64,000 nt of DNA from Paenibacillus nanensis (GTDB taxonomy: Bacteria > Bacillota > Bacilli > Paenibacillales > Paenibacillaceae). The position numbers and the translations under genes were made by a program. Below the pieces are notes generated by a model, which saw nothing but the letters and a program-made list of their open reading frames with translations, had not been told where the DNA came from and searched no databases. This document shows, one piece after another, positions 42,242 through 50,456 of the stretch (positions are counted from its first letter, which is position 1; each line of letters starts with the position of its first letter). Where the stretch lies: positions 186,001 through 250,000 of the forward strand of contig NZ_QXQA01000006.1 of the NCBI RefSeq assembly GCF_003583765.1. The letters are read 5' to 3'.

Positions 42242-43161
42242 ACGCCCGCCCCTCCCTTGTTGTTCAGCCTGTACTGGAGCACGGCCAGTCCTCCGAGAAC
42301 AAGGAACATCAGCACGCCAAGCGCGGAGGCTACGCCGTAATCCAGCTTAGCCGTCGCGTATTTGACGATCAAAAGCGCGTACGTCAGCGTCGCCTTGTTC
42401 GGTCCACCGTCAAGCAGCGCCAGCTGCGACTGGAAGCCCTGCGAGGTGCCGATCAGCTGCAGCAGGAACAGCAGCAGGATCAAGCCGCGGATGCTGGGCA
42501 GCGTAATGTGCCAGATGCGGCGGAAGATGCCGGCGCCGTCGATCTCGGCCGCTTCGTACCAATCCTTCGGGATGCTGAGGACGGCGGCAAGATAGATGAG
42601 CATGGCCGATCCGAATTGCTGCCACGTTTCCATCAGGACAAGCGAGATCATGGACCAGGCCCGGTCCGTCAAAAAAGAGATGCTTTCCGCGCCTGTCTGT
42701 GTCAGAAAGCCGTTGATCGGGCCGACAGGATCGTAGAACCAGCGCCATAGGCCGTACAGCACGACCGCAGGCACCACATTCGGCAGATAAGCGGCTACGC
42801 GCACAAAGCCTTGAAAGCGGCGCAGCTCGGAGATCGCAATCGCGAACAGGATCGGCACCCAGAAGCCGATCACGATACATAGAAACATATAATAGAGCGT
42901 GTTTTTGACAGCGATCCAGACGTCCCCGTCGTCAAAGACGGTCCGGTAGTTGTCGAAGCCGACGAACGTATTGCCTTTTACGAAATCGATGTCATAGAAG
43001 CTGTAGAACATCCCTTTCACGATCGGCACCCATAGGAACATAATAAAAATAACCGCCGCCGGCAGCAGGAACAGATACCCCCAAATATGCTTGCGCCACT
43101 TCGGCGTTTTCCGGTAGGACGCGTCCAGGGGGATCGGGTTCGGTGCAACTGGTTGATTCAT
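42238..43161 (-). CDS. Sugar ABC transporter permease (MalF/UgpA type)
   Basis: 307 residues, six membrane helices starting at about residue 28 (GYLFLLPAAVIFIMFLWVP). The EAA loop EAAEIDGAGIFRRIWHITLPSIRGLI is present. GGGAGACC precedes the ATG. It is the first transport gene of the cluster, starting 97 bp after the stop of yesN; all five genes of the region run in the same direction. Confidence 0.94.
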   Translation of the reverse strand: MNQPVAPNPIPLDASYRKTPKWRKHIWGYLFLLPAAVIFIMFLWVPIVKGMFYSFYDIDFVKGNTFVGFDNYRTVFDDGDVWIAVKNTLYYMFLCIVIGFWVPILFAIAISELRRFQGFVRVAAYLPNVVPAVVLYGLWRWFYDPVGPINGFLTQTGAESISFLTDRAWSMISLVLMETWQQFGSAMLIYLAAVLSIPKDWYEAAEIDGAGIFRRIWHITLPSIRGLILLLFLLQLIGTSQGFQSQLALLDGGPNKATLTYALLIVKYATAKLDYGVASALGVLMFLVLGGLAVLQYRLNNKGGAGV

Positions 43162-43258
43162 CAGGTCTCCCTCTTTTCGTTATCTTTCTCTCTCCTTTAT
43201 TGTAGAAGCAAGGGAGCCTCCGGCGTAATGTGCGTATCCAATGGGATCATGTCTATTT

Positions 43259-44611
43259 CTACTGCGCCTGCTTGGACTGTCCGTTCTTCAGCTCGCTCGG
43301 GCTGATGCCGTAGTATTTTTTGAATATTTTGCTAAAATGTTCCGGCGACTCGTATCCGACCCGTTCCGAAATTTCGTATCTCCGCATATCCGTGCCGACA
43401 AGCAGCCGCTTGCTTTCCTCCATGCGAAGCTTGATGACGTATTCCCACAGGTTGAAGCCCGTTTCTTTCTTGAACAGATAGCTGAGATAATTCGGGCTGA
43501 CGTGGTTCCGCTGCGCGACCTCGTGAAGCGTTAGCCCTTTCTGGGCGTAGTGCTCCTCGATATACCGCTTCGCTTTGTCCACGATCATGCTGTTCTGCGC
43601 CAGCAGCTCCTCGGAGGTCTGCTCCTCCGGCTCGCCGTAAGCGCTCCAGTTGAAATCGCCGTAATAGAACACATAATGGTCCGGGTGCTTGCGGTTCCAC
43701 TTCAAGGCTTTGCCGGCCTGCTCGTTCAGCTGCGGCAGGAATGAGACGCCTTTCAAAATCTGGCTGATGCCGACGACGCATTCCATGGACAAATATTTGT
43801 TGATATTGTAATGCAGGCTGCGGCCTAGCATATCAAGCCCGTTCAGCTTGTTCACGCCTTCTTCGTTGAATTCCCGCTCGCTCCACTGCGCGATCACCGT
43901 AATCTCGTCGCCGGGGGAATAGAACGAAATGTTGTTCAGCTCCTTCTCCAGCAGCTCGTGGCAAATATTAAGCGCCGCGTATTTGAGAAGCTGCTGGTCC
44001 GCCGGCGATGATCCGCGTTCATGTCCGGCAAGGTTCAGCTTCAGCTTTAGCAAGGCATAATAGGGTCCTTCAAGCGCTGTACCGAACTTCTCGCGCAGTA
44101 CGCGAAGCGCGGCTTCCGGACCAGGCGAATCTCCCTTCAGCAGACGGTTCAGCCATTCATCCCGCTCCGCGAGCGGCTGCTCCATCCGAAAATGCTCCTC
44201 CAGCCGGGACATAAGCGGGTCCTCCTGCGCATCCCTCTTGTTCATCTTGAGCAGCACGCTGCGGACGCAGTCGAGGAATTGCCCCGGATTCAGCGGCTTG
44301 ATCAAATAATCCTTGGCGCCGAGACGAATGGCCATCTGCGCGTATTGGAACGTCTCGTGAGCCGAAATGACGATCGTCTGCATCCACGGCTTGACCAGCT
44401 TCGCCTCCTGCATCAGCTCGATGCCGCTCATCGATCCCATCTGAATATCGGTCACTAGCAAATCGACGTCCTCCATGCGAAGGCAGTCCAAGGCCTCGTA
44501 GCCGCTGTGCGCGGTAAAAATCGAGCCGATGTTAATGCCCGATGTCGACAGCAGATTGGACAAGCCCTCACAAATAAGCGGTTCATCGTCCACGATTAAA
44601 AGATTGTACAT
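43259..44611 (-). CDS. YesN-type response regulator with AraC DNA-binding domain
   Basis: 450 residues. Receiver domain 1-125 with acidic pair D8/D9, phospho-acceptor D55 (LLVTDIQM) and Lys105 (DYLIKPL). A middle region of ~200 residues of unknown fold follows, and then two AraC-type helix-turn-helix motifs (YIEEHYAQKGLTLHEVAQRNHVSPNYLSYLFKKETG; YEISERVGYESPEHFSKIFKKYYGISP). It should activate the adjacent sugar transporter genes when phosphorylated by the YesM-type kinase encoded 24 bp upstream. Confidence 0.93.
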   Translation of the reverse strand: MYNLLIVDDEPLICEGLSNLLSTSGINIGSIFTAHSGYEALDCLRMEDVDLLVTDIQMGSMSGIELMQEAKLVKPWMQTIVISAHETFQYAQMAIRLGAKDYLIKPLNPGQFLDCVRSVLLKMNKRDAQEDPLMSRLEEHFRMEQPLAERDEWLNRLLKGDSPGPEAALRVLREKFGTALEGPYYALLKLKLNLAGHERGSSPADQQLLKYAALNICHELLEKELNNISFYSPGDEITVIAQWSEREFNEEGVNKLNGLDMLGRSLHYNINKYLSMECVVGISQILKGVSFLPQLNEQAGKALKWNRKHPDHYVFYYGDFNWSAYGEPEEQTSEELLAQNSMIVDKAKRYIEEHYAQKGLTLHEVAQRNHVSPNYLSYLFKKETGFNLWEYVIKLRMEESKRLLVGTDMRRYEISERVGYESPEHFSKIFKKYYGISPSELKNGQSKQAQ

Positions 44612-44634
44612 GCAGTTCCCTTCCTTTCCTCATG

Positions 44635-46473
44635 CTATTGCCCTTTCGGCTCTTCTTCGTAAGCGGCGGGAAGAACGAGAATCGCGGCGAGGCCGCCCTG
44701 TTCTCTGTTTTTGTAGCTAAGACCGTACATTGGGCCAAAATGCAGCCGAATCCGCTGATGGATGTTGCGGATGCCGTAGCCCAGCGCATGATTGCCGTTT
44801 TCGTCATTCAACACTTTATCGATTTTCGCGAGGTCGACCGGCTTATGGCCGTTATCCTCCACCTTAATCGTAACGCGTTCGCCCTCCAGAACGGCGGATA
44901 CGATAATTTCGCCGTCCTCGCCCATCGCCTTGACGCTATGAATAATCGAGTTTTCGATGAGCGGCTGAAGCGATATTTTGGGAATTAAAATATCGCGGAC
45001 CGCATCGGGAATATGCCACTCCATCCGGAATTCGTAATTGTAGCGCTTCAGCTGCAGGTTGACATACGCAGAGGCATGCTCCAGCTCCTCTTCCAGCCGA
45101 ATCAGCTCGCGTCCTCGGCTTAGACCGATCTTCATGAGCTTGGACAGCTCCTTGATCATCTCCGCCGATTCCGAATTGCCCTCCAGCGTGCTCTTCCAAT
45201 AGATGCTTTCGAGCGTATTGTACAGCAGATGCGGGTTAATCTGCTGATAGAGCAGCTGCAGCTGGGATTCCTTCTGCTTCAGATCCATCGTGTATTTGTA
45301 ATGAATAAGCGCGTTCAGCCTGCGCGCCATGTCGTACAGCGCGGACATTAGCACCCCGACCTCGTCATGCCTGCGCCTCCCCGGCGTCTCAGGCACCAGC
45401 TTGCCCGGCTCGTATGTGCGCGCGAATTGCGCCAGCTTCGCAAGCGGCGTCATTAACGACCGCCAGAAATAGACGAGGAACACGCAGCCCAGCAGCATAT
45501 AAGCAATCGTTATCCACTGCAGGATCCGCTTCAGCTCGTTCTGCTGCTTCAGCAGCGATTGAACGGGGATTTGGTAGACGAGCTTTTGGCCAAGCGTATC
45601 GTAATGATTGACGATATAGATGAAGTCAGACGTGATCAGGTCGTATGTGCGGTACGGTTCCTCAGACGGCGGAGGCTCTGCCGCATTCATGGCTTCCATC
45701 GAATTCATCTCCTGCGGAAGCTCCAGCAGTTCTCCGCTTCTTCCCGGTTCCGTCGAGTTTAAAATACGGTTATTCTCATCCGCGAAGGTGATAATTCCGC
45801 CCGGCAGCGAGACGGAGCGGAGCGACTCCGCCAGCTTCACATCCATCTTGGTCGCAACCAGCACACCCAATATGTTGTTGCCGTTGCTCACGTTTTTGAC
45901 CGCCCGAATATAGGCGAGCGTATGAATCCGGGACAGCCCGACGTTGGTATCGATAATATCCATATACCCGCTGCCCTTCTGGCTGACCGCGTAGTCGAAC
46001 CAGGCCGGCTTGTTATGATCGGAGAAAAAATAAACGCCCGTCTGCATCAATTGGCGTTTCGGCGCAAAAAAATAGTAGTCGTTCGGATCATAAATATAGA
46101 GGGAATAATAAACCGCTTCCCCTCCGTTCAGCGGAATCGAATAGCTCGCAAGCAGTTTGTCCACGCTGTCGTATTTGCGCACGCGCTCGATGACGGAATC
46201 GTCGCCGCTCGGAACGAGCTTCTGCGTGATCGGATTTTGAATGATGGTCGTCGTAATTTTGTTGATCGTGTCGATGTCGCGGTTAATGATCGTGTGATTT
46301 TGTTTGATCAGCTCCACGTAAGCGTTCGTCACATGGTTCTTTAGCAGCTTCTCCGCCTGCAGGTTGCCGTACCAATGGAGCAGAAAGACGGGGCTTACCA
46401 TGACAAGAAACAGCAGAATCAGCTGCTGCTTCATATTTAACTTCGTAAGGGGATTCATGATCGACCCTCGCAT
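44635..46473 (-). CDS. YesM-type sensor histidine kinase
   Basis: 612 residues. Two membrane helices (about 15-32 and 315-335) flank a large extracellular Cache-like sensor (RDIDTINKITTTIIQNPITQKLV ... HTLAYIRAVKNVSNGNNILGVLVATKM). A HAMP region (SLMTPLAKLAQFARTYEPGKLV) follows, then the His_kinase box LQLLYQQINPHLLYNTLESIYWK with the phosphorylated His, and the HATPase part (LQPLIENSIIHSVK, GYGIRNIHQRIRLHFG). AGGAGGTG precedes the ATG at 46473. It likely senses the sugar or a binding-protein complex. Confidence 0.93.
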   Translation of the reverse strand: MRGSIMNPLTKLNMKQQLILLFLVMVSPVFLLHWYGNLQAEKLLKNHVTNAYVELIKQNHTIINRDIDTINKITTTIIQNPITQKLVPSGDDSVIERVRKYDSVDKLLASYSIPLNGGEAVYYSLYIYDPNDYYFFAPKRQLMQTGVYFFSDHNKPAWFDYAVSQKGSGYMDIIDTNVGLSRIHTLAYIRAVKNVSNGNNILGVLVATKMDVKLAESLRSVSLPGGIITFADENNRILNSTEPGRSGELLELPQEMNSMEAMNAAEPPPSEEPYRTYDLITSDFIYIVNHYDTLGQKLVYQIPVQSLLKQQNELKRILQWITIAYMLLGCVFLVYFWRSLMTPLAKLAQFARTYEPGKLVPETPGRRRHDEVGVLMSALYDMARRLNALIHYKYTMDLKQKESQLQLLYQQINPHLLYNTLESIYWKSTLEGNSESAEMIKELSKLMKIGLSRGRELIRLEEELEHASAYVNLQLKRYNYEFRMEWHIPDAVRDILIPKISLQPLIENSIIHSVKAMGEDGEIIVSAVLEGERVTIKVEDNGHKPVDLAKIDKVLNDENGNHALGYGIRNIHQRIRLHFGPMYGLSYKNREQGGLAAILVLPAAYEEEPKGQ

Positions 46474-46566
46474 GACGCACCTCCTGCTGTTCGAGGCCGT
46501 TCGAATCGAAGCGACACGGGCGCTCTACCTGTACTATAGCAAAAAAACAGCGCTTACAGTGTAGCT

Positions 46567-46614
46567 ATTTCTACGATTATTAGGTCTTCATTCCCGGTGT
46601 AATATCGTAGAAAT
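46567..46614. promoter_or_regulatory. Perfect 11-bp inverted repeat upstream of yesMN
   Basis: ATTTCTACGAT (46567-46577) and ATCGTAGAAAT (46604-46614) are exact reverse complements with centres 37 bp apart, about 95 bp before the kinase ATG. It is a possible operator for the two-component operon. Confidence 0.5.
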
Positions 46615-46647
46615 GCACACATGAAGCGCTTGAATTTTATCAATCGG

Positions 46648-47275
46648 TTATTCGGCGAGAAAGCGGAACATTTCATGGTGGACGGCCTCCGGCTGTTCAT
46701 GGTTGATGCCGTGTCCGGCTCCGGAAATAATTTTGTGCAGGTATTGCTCCTGTTCCAGCAGCCGGATCATATCCTTCTTCACCACTTGGTGGTGATCGCC
46801 AAGCAAAAACATGATTTTGTCTTTAACCCGTTCCCCCTGCGACGGCTCATATTTCACCAAGAAGGAGAAATAAGTGACCGCCAGCATAAGCGGATCGCCT
46901 TCCACGATTTCCCCCAGGCGCTGTCCCTCCAAAACAAGAGGAATGAAGTGGCGAAACGGCTACCCTCTTGTTTCTTCGGCGATGCGCTTCGCTTCTTCGG
47001 GAATCGCTTCCGAAGCTGACGTCTGGAGCAAAACAAGCCGCCAATGACGCATGGCTAAGCTATCGAAATCCAGAAACGCTTCAGTAAGCCAGCCAATCCG
47101 CTCAAGCGGGGTGCCGGGCAGCTTGGCCGCATATTCGATGGCTTTGCCAGCCCCGCCCGCGGCATGCTTTACAATGCTCGTGAAGATTTCATCCTTCGAC
47201 TTAAAGTACGTGTAGACATACCCCTGGCTAAAACCGGCGCTTTGGGCGATATCCTTAATCTTGGTGCGGGCGAAT
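46648..47275 (-). pseudogene. Chimeric pseudogene: TetR regulator remnant joined to alpha/beta hydrolase C-terminus
   Basis: On the minus strand from 47275 a frame reads FARTKIKDIAQSAGFSQGYV then YTYFKSKDEIFTSIVKHA, a TetR-family helix-turn-helix whose first ~25 codons are missing: a TAA sits just before the FAR. It continues to ETRG and hits TAG at 46960-46962. In a shifted frame the TetR ligand domain goes on (IPLVLEGQRLGEIVEGDPLM) and then turns without a break into VKDKIMFLLGDHH and GAGHGINHEQPEAVHHEMFR, the end of an alpha/beta hydrolase. A truncation, a frameshift and a fusion junction show that both genes are dead. Confidence 0.8.
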
Positions 47276-47406
47276 TAAAAATATCCGTCTTTGAGGACTA
47301 TTTCCGCTAGAAGAAGAAACGGCGGACCGAGACTTAAAAAGCACAGTCTTAGTCAGCCGCTGAATATCGTCTTCTATTCTTTTTCGCGAAACTTTTTCGC
47401 CGTCCC

Positions 47407-47955
47407 TTAAACCATTTTATAAAGACTATGAATATCGGTTACCTGAGCAAAGGTATCTTGTAAGGATGCCATAAAAGTATCATGAACGGTTTTAGCGGGA
47501 ATGAACGTGTCGTTCCATACTAAATCTTTGGTGGCGCAGGCGTCACTCAGCAAAATAACTTCATAACCCAATCGGTGTGCCGTTCTTACAGTCGAATCGA
47601 TACATATGTGGCTCATCATGCCGCAAACGACTAACCGCGTTACATTAATCGCTTCAAGATGTTGATGTAACTCCGTTTGAAAAAAGCTATCGGGAGTATG
47701 CTTCACTATAACTTTTTCGTCAGATCGGGGCTGCACTTGTTCATGAATTTTGATTCCATCGGTATCTGGAAGAAAAAATGTTGCATTCTCATCCATAAGA
47801 ATACACTGTATATGCACAACGGGTAAATTTTGATTTCGGAACAGTGTCAATGCTTCACGTGCATGAGTGACCGCCTGATCACTGTTGAATAATTCATTTC
47901 TACCTCCTTCAAAATAATCCTTCTGAATGTCCACCATTAGCAACGCTGTCGTCAT
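47407..47955 (-). CDS. Isochorismatase-family cysteine hydrolase
   Basis: 182 residues with the catalytic triad of the family: D9 (LMVDIQKDYF), K85 (VIVKHTPDSFF) and C118 (CGMMSHICIDSTVR). The cis-peptide-type GMMSHIC turn is visible. Members hydrolyse isochorismate, nicotinamide, N-carbamoyl compounds and similar small amides. The substrate cannot be told from context. An HxlR regulator gene lies 108 bp upstream on the same strand and probably controls it. Confidence 0.92.
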   Translation of the reverse strand: MTTALLMVDIQKDYFEGGRNELFNSDQAVTHAREALTLFRNQNLPVVHIQCILMDENATFFLPDTDGIKIHEQVQPRSDEKVIVKHTPDSFFQTELHQHLEAINVTRLVVCGMMSHICIDSTVRTAHRLGYEVILLSDACATKDLVWNDTFIPAKTVHDTFMASLQDTFAQVTDIHSLYKMV

Positions 47956-48063
47956 GTTTTACGGCTCCTTTATCTGTACTTTTGCTGTTTCTAAAAGTAT
48001 TTTAGTCTCTGATAAATGAACCGTAAATTACCCACTATTTTGTGGGTATGAGGATGCTGGAAG

Positions 48064-48459
48064 CTACTTCTTATAGTTGATTCCTTTTCGATCAAGGAGA
48101 TCGGTTTGTCCCCGTTCCACCATGAATTCAATACCTATCTCTTGCATAATCAGTACTGCTTCTAGGAGCTTTCTCCCGCGGTCCGTAAGAAAATACTCTA
48201 CATGCAACGGATAGCCTTCCGTTTTGATCTTATCCACGATTGTACAAGATTGAAGTTCCCTAAGATGCTGTAACAGCATCTTTTGGGTAATGCCGTCAAT
48301 ATCTCGCTCCAGTTGAGCTAAAGAGGTATTTCCATTTTTCAGTTGATATATGATCATGGTTTTCCATTTACCTTTTATAATGTCGTGAACGATCTCTAAC
48401 GGGCATGTGCATATCCCTCGAATTATTATATAGCTCACCTCGATGTGATGGTCATTCAT
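48064..48459 (-). CDS. HxlR-family transcriptional regulator
   Basis: About 131 residues. CTCPLEIVHDIIKGKWKTMIIYQLKNGNTSLAQLERDIDGITQKMLLQHLRELQSCTIV is the HxlR winged helix with its leading CP motif; EYFLTDRGRKLLEAVLIM forms the dimer helix. The Cys residues near position 22-24 (in CTCPLE) could sense thiol-reactive compounds, as in related regulators. The start is uncertain: ATG 48459 or GTG 48474, neither with a strong ribosome site. It sits just before the isochorismatase-like gene. Confidence 0.87.
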   Translation of the reverse strand: MNDHHIEVSYIIIRGICTCPLEIVHDIIKGKWKTMIIYQLKNGNTSLAQLERDIDGITQKMLLQHLRELQSCTIVDKIKTEGYPLHVEYFLTDRGRKLLEAVLIMQEIGIEFMVERGQTDLLDRKGINYKK

Positions 48460-48540
48460 TGAATTAAATATCACTTGCTAGATACTTATGATCATACCAC
48501 ATTGCCAATCGTTGAAACTATGCTTCCCGTTAACATAATA

Positions 48541-48566
48541 AAGCTGCCGAACGGCACCGGCAGCCT
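48541..48566 (-). terminator. Short terminator-like hairpin
   Basis: GCTGCCG and CGGCAGC pair around an 8-base loop; in minus-strand direction TTTATT follows. It lies downstream of the degraded GNAT gene and before the HxlR gene. Confidence 0.5.
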
Positions 48567-48621
48567 CTTCCTGGTCTTATTCAGCTACCGTTTCCGTTAG
48601 GTAACGGCTTATTTATAATGT

Positions 48622-48745
48622 CTAGCGATACATTTGAACATACCACATTTTGAACCCATGCCGCTCATAAAAACCGACAATACGTTGCCAATCCAAATTC
48701 GATGAACCTACAAGTGCATGAGTTACACCGTTTGATTCAGAGGTG
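48622..48745 (-). pseudogene. C-terminal remnant of a GNAT acetyltransferase
   Basis: The minus strand reads VTHALVGSSNLDWQRIVGFY followed by ERHGFKMWYVQMYR and a TAG. The VGSSN...FYERHGF pattern is the last strand-helix-strand of a GNAT N-acetyltransferase. No start or acetyl-CoA-binding loop is upstream in this frame, so the gene is truncated. Confidence 0.7.
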
Positions 48746-48836
48746 AGATCAAGGGTCTGTAGATCCAGAAGCCATCAACGGCATTTTCAAAACAATTTAT
48801 TTTTTCTGCAAAATACTCTAATTTTTTAGTATCCAA
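48723..48836 (-). pseudogene. N-terminal gene fragment, 37 codons
   Basis: GGAGGAGCGAAT precedes a TTG that opens LDTKKLEYFAEKINCFENAV then DGFWIYRPLISPL, ending at TAA (48723-48725). The strong ribosome site and gene-like start followed at once by GNAT sequence in another frame suggest a deletion joined two genes. It may still be translated as a short peptide. Confidence 0.45.
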
Positions 48837-48912
48837 ATTCGCTCCTCCAGAGGCTCGTGCCTCATCCTTTTATTGAACAATCGTCTCCCGATAGTCTGAG
48901 CGAGGGGACTGA

Positions 48913-49290
48913 TCATTTCGAGGGAGTTGAAAGAATTAACTCTTCATTTTTACCATTCCACTCAATGGTTACATTGATTTTCGAATCTTCTAACGGCAGG
49001 GTACCATTTCCCTCAGATTTTGAAACAACTGAATCGCTTCCCGATAACTTCTGTTCCCCACTCCCGCTAATATTGGGTCCTTCATATTTAAATTTAATAA
49101 CACTTACTTCTTTTGGATTTTCCCCTTTGTAAGTAATCTTCAAGGTATTGTTATGGTATTCTCCTTTTGGATTGTCAATTGAATAACGTGCTGACCAGTT
49201 CTTACTCTCGCCTGTATAACTAGTTGAGTTATTGTTTAAACAACCACATAAAGGCACCAATATTAATAGGATAACCAGAATTTTTTTCAT
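48913..49290 (-). CDS. Small AT-rich lipoprotein gene
   Basis: 125 residues. Signal MKKILVILLILVPLCGC with lipobox LCGC (Cys17), then a Ser/Asn-rich stretch and a beta-rich domain (LKITYKGENPKEVSVIKFKYEG; KINVTIEWNGKNEELIL) that looks like a C2/Ig-type sandwich. GGAGGTAAG precedes the ATG. The gene is visibly richer in A and T than the housekeeping genes of the window, and codon choice follows (AAA, AAT, TTA). No family name is known to me. Confidence 0.72.
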   Translation of the reverse strand: MKKILVILLILVPLCGCLNNNSTSYTGESKNWSARYSIDNPKGEYHNNTLKITYKGENPKEVSVIKFKYEGPNISGSGEQKLSGSDSVVSKSEGNGTLPLEDSKINVTIEWNGKNEELILSTPSK

Positions 49291-49420
49291 TGAACTTACC
49301 TCCGTTCACTTTGAAGCTCATTTTTTGCATATCCTTTAAGTTGTTGTCAACATCCCCTTCGCTTTTGATTAACTAACGATACCAGTGATGTTAATAAGTG
49401 AGACAAATCAAATCCTTCAG

Positions 49421-49444
49421 AAAATAAATAAATAAATAAATAAA
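49421..49444. repeat. Tetranucleotide AAAT repeat
   Basis: About six copies of AAAT in tandem, within a short intergenic gap just downstream of the gene ending at 49456 on the minus strand. Confidence 0.85.
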
Positions 49445-49455
49445 CCTTAGAGAAT

Positions 49456-50109
49456 TTATGGCTGAGAAATCTCTTTCAGCGAGAGCCCCTCAGGAGACAT
49501 TTCGCTATAATTTTGGCGATAGCCATCCTCTTGCCAACTATTACGGACAGACGTATCGACAATGGTCTTATCCTTCAGATATAAAAGTTGTGGATTGTGC
49601 TGTTGTATCCAAAGCCTTGCTTCCTTGATATCTTTTTTTTCAGGAACAGTTATAGACTGTGGGATTAAGTCAAGTAAATGATTATAAATATCGCGTTTTT
49701 CATACAATCGAGTAAAAATTGAAGTTTTGTCATCGTACACATCAAGCGATTCATTCACCAATGTGTAATAATAGCTTTGCACTTTAGTATTTTGATCGGT
49801 AGGAAAAGGTCTTTCGAATCGAAGTATTTTAAGAATGCGCTGGTCATTTTTAAACCACTTACTTTGCTCATAGACGACCGTATACGAAATATTAATTGCA
49901 GAGTCATCGCTAACCTCGTTGAATTCTTCTTGTGTGCTGGGAATCATAATTTCGCCCCCGGGACTAATTGAAAGGCTGTATTCATTCATGTATTTTCCAG
50001 TTCCGTGAACTCTATCCGCTTTAATTACTTTCGGTTGTAAAGCAAAGGCACAAGCACCCACCAAAAGGGCAGTGCAGCCCAATCCGATAAACAACTTTGA
50101 TCTTTTCAT
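49456..50109 (-). CDS. Exported protein of unknown function, AT-rich
   Basis: 217 residues. The N-terminus MKRSKLFIGLGCTALLVGAC followed by AFALQP is a signal peptide or anchor; LVGAC could even be a lipobox (Cys20), though the following residues are less typical. The soluble part (SPGGEIMIPSTQEEFNEVSDDSAINISYTVVYEQ; ARLWIQQHNPQLLYLKDKTI) has no motif I recognise. No clear AGGAGG is seen before the ATG (GGTTGGGTAATG). Its composition and neighbours suggest an acquired gene. Confidence 0.65.
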   Translation of the reverse strand: MKRSKLFIGLGCTALLVGACAFALQPKVIKADRVHGTGKYMNEYSLSISPGGEIMIPSTQEEFNEVSDDSAINISYTVVYEQSKWFKNDQRILKILRFERPFPTDQNTKVQSYYYTLVNESLDVYDDKTSIFTRLYEKRDIYNHLLDLIPQSITVPEKKDIKEARLWIQQHNPQLLYLKDKTIVDTSVRNSWQEDGYRQNYSEMSPEGLSLKEISQP

Positions 50110-50375
50110 TACCCAACCACCTATCTGCTTTGGAAATATCCCGTTTTTAGACAGTCATCAATTGTAAAACATTTAAATACGATCAAGTTTCCTGATGGTA
50201 TAGGTGATGCTTGATTTCTTTTCTTTTTTATCGATTACACTGCAGCCCTAGATAATCAACGTTCGAAATTATCCAATGGTTGCGCTAATCTGCCCAATAA
50301 CTTAACGAAAAAAGCAGCTGCTCATTAGGTTTGATGACATGGATTAAAGAGTATCGGCTAACACCCGTTCATTAA
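50110..50375. other. Intergenic region without recognisable gene
   Basis: The sequence is AT-rich and has no ORF with a ribosome site. A promoter for the gene starting at 50109 should lie here; a T-rich block near 50218-50232 is the only evident pattern. Confidence 0.5.
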
Positions 50376-50410
50376 GAAAACGGCAGCCTTTCGCGGCTGC
50401 CGTTCCTTTA
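50376..50410 (-). terminator. Terminator downstream of the second SLH gene
   Basis: AACGGCAGCC and GGCTGCCGTT pair over 10 bp around GCGAAA; on the minus strand TTCTT follows. It lies about 47 bp past the SLH gene stop. Confidence 0.8.
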
Positions 50411-50456
50411 TCGTCGTTTAGCTATCGTTGAACCCATAGTTATTCTATATAGTCTT

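Noticed and set aside
46621..47019. 132-codon ORF on the plus strand
   Set aside because: It runs antisense to the TetR/hydrolase pseudogene and has no ribosome site; the minus-strand reading shows clear homology.
49421..49444. AAAT tandem repeat as a phase-variation switch
   Set aside because: It lies downstream of the 49456 gene's stop and ahead of no promoter that I can identify, so a switching role is not supported.
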